Below, one piece after another: positions 33,618 to 35,071 of a stretch of 35,071 nt of DNA. How positions within the stretch are numbered: position 1 is the stretch's first letter; every line of letters begins with the position of its first letter. The notes beneath the pieces are model-generated. The model made no database searches. It was given only the letters and a program-made list of their open reading frames with translations, and was not told the DNA's origin. Position numbers and translations under genes: made by a program. Source of the DNA: Lysobacterales bacterium. Its GTDB lineage: Bacteria; Pseudomonadota; Gammaproteobacteria; Xanthomonadales; Marinicellaceae. The stretch covers positions 1 through 35,071 of the forward strand of contig JALSLV010000107.1 of the NCBI GenBank assembly GCA_026988115.1. The letters are read 5' to 3'.

Positions 33618-34247
33618 TTAATCGACAAGTATAAAGTTCGTCTCTTGGGAATATTTGGTGTTTTCCAACACAAAATAAGTGGCAACAAACAAAACCAAAA
33701 CTACGCTCATAATAACCACTCTTTTTAGACCGAATTTTTCCTTTTTAGTTGTATCGCAAATGCCCCCAGGGCATTTATTTAGTTTCATATTCAGGCGTTG
33801 ATATAGTAGGCAACCCAAACATATGCCAAAAGCCGATTCAAGAAACATCAAAACCAAACAAACAATGCAAATATAAAACCGCGCCCATGAAACCAAATCA
33901 AATACAATGTAGTAGGTCATGACAACACCGAGCAACATGCCCAAAATCCACGCAAATTGTTTGGGTTTTGCTTCAACCCAGTCTGGCTCTTGATTGGAAA
34001 CAATCAAACCACCCAATGACATGTATGGTGCGTATTTTGGATTAAAAACAGTGCGGATAAAAAATTCAAAGATAAAAGTAATGGAAAACAGTTCTGCCCA
34101 TAATAAAGTCCGAAAAATATAAACTGAAAACAAGCTCAATAAACCCAGTAAAAACATAATGCCCGCACTGGCACGCGCTTCGCGCTCATTAATGACTTTG
34201 AAATCGTACTCGGGTATTGTTTCACCAAAATTAAATAAAACACTCAC
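33618..34247 (-). CDS. DUF4395 integral membrane protein
   Basis: The 209-aa protein starts with GTG directly after the stop of the metal-domain gene (TAAGTG). It has five or six hydrophobic helices. The DUF4395 signature is visible: INEREARASAGIMFLLG near the N-terminus, then PKYAPYMSLGGLIV, then PDWVEAKPKQFAWILGMLLG. Toward the end two cysteine pairs appear, CLGC in a helix and CPGGIC in the loop after it, which could bind metal or take part in thiol exchange. The family has no settled function and often occurs next to thioredoxin, rhodanese or metal-handling genes. The partner here is a heavy-metal-associated lipoprotein, which supports a metal or thiol role in the envelope. Gene order and zero spacing imply coupled translation. 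Confidence 0.82.
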   Translation of the reverse strand: MSVLFNFGETIPEYDFKVINEREARASAGIMFLLGLLSLFSVYIFRTLLWAELFSITFIFEFFIRTVFNPKYAPYMSLGGLIVSNQEPDWVEAKPKQFAWILGMLLGVVMTYYIVFDLVSWARFYICIVCLVLMFLESAFGICLGCLLYQRLNMKLNKCPGGICDTTKKEKFGLKRVVIMSVVLVLFVATYFVLENTKYSQETNFILVD

Positions 34248-34586
34248 TTATTGACTCCCATCATCAATCAAATCCAGTGGAATATACCCCGCTTTTTTAA
34301 TGGTTTTTATAATTTGCGTCAAGTTGGTTTTGGTTTTATCGTATTGCACCACTACTTGTTTATCATCTGATGATGCTTTGACAGACACCACACCTAAAAT
34401 TTCTGAAACATTTTTCTCCAATGTAATTTCACAACCCATACAGGTCATGCCATCCACGCCAAGCACTTGCTTTATCACATTAGACTTTTTGATAACCACT
34501 TTTTCGCTTTCTTGTTGCGGTGAACACGAGATTGTTGCTAATAAAACAATTATAATAAGTACATAATGATAAATAATTTTTTGCAT
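34248..34586 (-). CDS. heavy-metal-associated (HMA) domain lipoprotein, MerP/CopZ-like
   Basis: The 112-aa product has an N-terminal hydrophobic segment ending LLATISCSP, a probable lipoprotein signal with Cys21 as the acylated residue, though Thr-Ile-Ser is not an ideal lipobox. A short linker leads to an HMA domain (about residues 39-108) with the metal-binding loop GMTCMGCE and the ferredoxin-like beta-alpha-beta pattern through KKAGYIPLDLID. Such domains bind soft metal ions such as Cu(I), Zn(II) or Hg(II) with the two Cys of CxxC. Here the domain would be tethered in the periplasm. It is the first gene of a two-gene unit with the DUF4395 protein. No MerR/CueR-type regulator or transport ATPase is within the window. 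Confidence 0.85.
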   Translation of the reverse strand: MQKIIYHYVLIIIVLLATISCSPQQESEKVVIKKSNVIKQVLGVDGMTCMGCEITLEKNVSEILGVVSVKASSDDKQVVVQYDKTKTNLTQIIKTIKKAGYIPLDLIDDGSQ

Positions 34587-34607
34587 AAAAAGCTTCTCTT
34601 TTCGATT

Positions 34608-34627
34608 AAGTCTTCTAGTAAAGACTT
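34608..34627. repeat. short inverted repeat before the HMA gene
   Basis: AAGTCTT-CTAGTA-AAGACTT is a perfect 7-bp inverted repeat 22 bp upstream of the HMA gene start. It could be an operator for that gene or lie near the end of the neighbouring insertion sequence. Confidence 0.35.
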
Positions 34628-34640
34628 GTAAGTTTTATAA

Positions 34641-35071
34641 AGGTTCAAATTAAGCCCAAGATTTTCTTTATTTAATTTCTTAATAATTTTTTGCCATTTC
34701 AGACTTGAAAAAATGGACAAGAGGTATTAATTATTCACATAATTCCACGCAAGAATTCAAAGCCAATCTGCTCTTGCTGTGGAAAAAGAAATACGATTTA
34801 CGATCACCAAAGTCAACGAGACTTTGAATTCGTGCCACTTTGGGGCTTCAAAGTCTTTTTACGTTACAAATTAAGGCGTGTTAATTGCACAACTTGTGGT
34901 GTAAAAATTGAACAAATCCCATGGGCAACATCTAAAAATACTTTAACCAACACCTACGCACAATTTTTAGCACATTGGGCAAAGAAACTTTCGTGGTTAG
35001 AAGTTGCTCGTTCGTTTAAAACATCGTGGTATCATGTTTTTCAGGGAGTAAAACAGGTTGTAGAATATGGA
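34641..35071 (+). pseudogene. ISL3-family transposase, 5' part, apparently frameshifted and cut by the window edge
   Basis: From 34709 to the window end one frame is open and encodes an ISL3-type N-terminus. It has a zinc-finger pair (CSCCGKR and CTTCGVK), DFEFVPLWGFKVFLRYKLRRVN, then IPWATSKNTLT and WAKKLSWLEVARSF, leading toward the DDE domain beyond the window. This frame has no ATG, GTG or TTG upstream before a TGA at 34706. The neighbouring frame from 34641 (ending CHFRLEK) joins it in meaning at a run of six A (34707-34712) if a -1 shift occurs, but it too lacks a clear start codon. The 5' end is therefore damaged, or read by frameshifting, or affected by a sequencing error. The family call is firm; the intactness is not. 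Confidence 0.75.

Overview
The window looks like chromosomal DNA of an AT-rich gammaproteobacterium. It carries a ftsK-lolA-rarA-crcB block, gltBD, PBP1B (mrcB), and a one-piece tmRNA whose tag ends ANDDNYALAA. I cannot place it below class from sequence alone. No integrase, CRISPR array or rRNA is present.

Left accessory region (1-5460): a very AT-rich stretch holds one 1557-aa minus-strand protein with a PD-(D/E)xK-like N-terminus, a STAND-type P-loop NTPase and a long helical C-terminal half. This is the layout of Avs-type antiphage proteins. A 33-aa single-helix membrane ORF follows it on the same strand. The region ends at the 3' end of ssrA, through a 16-bp perfect palindrome, a hairpin-rich repeat and an inverted copy of the tmRNA 3' end.

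Core block (5461-24285, all genes minus strand): ssrA, an MFS transporter, tRNA-Arg(CCU), a periplasmic-sensor GGDEF/EAL protein, crcB, rarA, lolA, ftsK, ald, an unrecognised secreted protein, gltD and gltB. Two non-autonomous elements with inverted repeats and target duplications sit here. One lies upstream of the GGDEF/EAL gene. The other lies between ftsK and lolA and rebuilds the ftsK stop codon. A 790-bp gap between the secreted protein and gltD is filled with palindromic repeats.

Plus-strand block (24517-31736): a polyprenyl-phosphate glycosyltransferase, a double LAB_N membrane protein, a RhuM-family gene and a PMT/ArnT-like transferase form a coupled cluster, probably for envelope glycosylation. 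A minus-strand DUF4412-like secreted protein and plus-strand mrcB follow.

Right end (31759-35071): a leucine-dehydrogenase-like gene with a 217-bp upstream duplication that copies its promoter, a DUF4395 membrane protein paired with a heavy-metal-domain lipoprotein, and the start of an ISL3-type transposase cut by the window edge.

The most interesting signals are the Avs-like protein with its small membrane neighbour, and two intergenic arrays of hairpins. Read on the strand of the adjacent genes, those hairpins show GGA in their loops, the form recognised by CsrA/RsmA.
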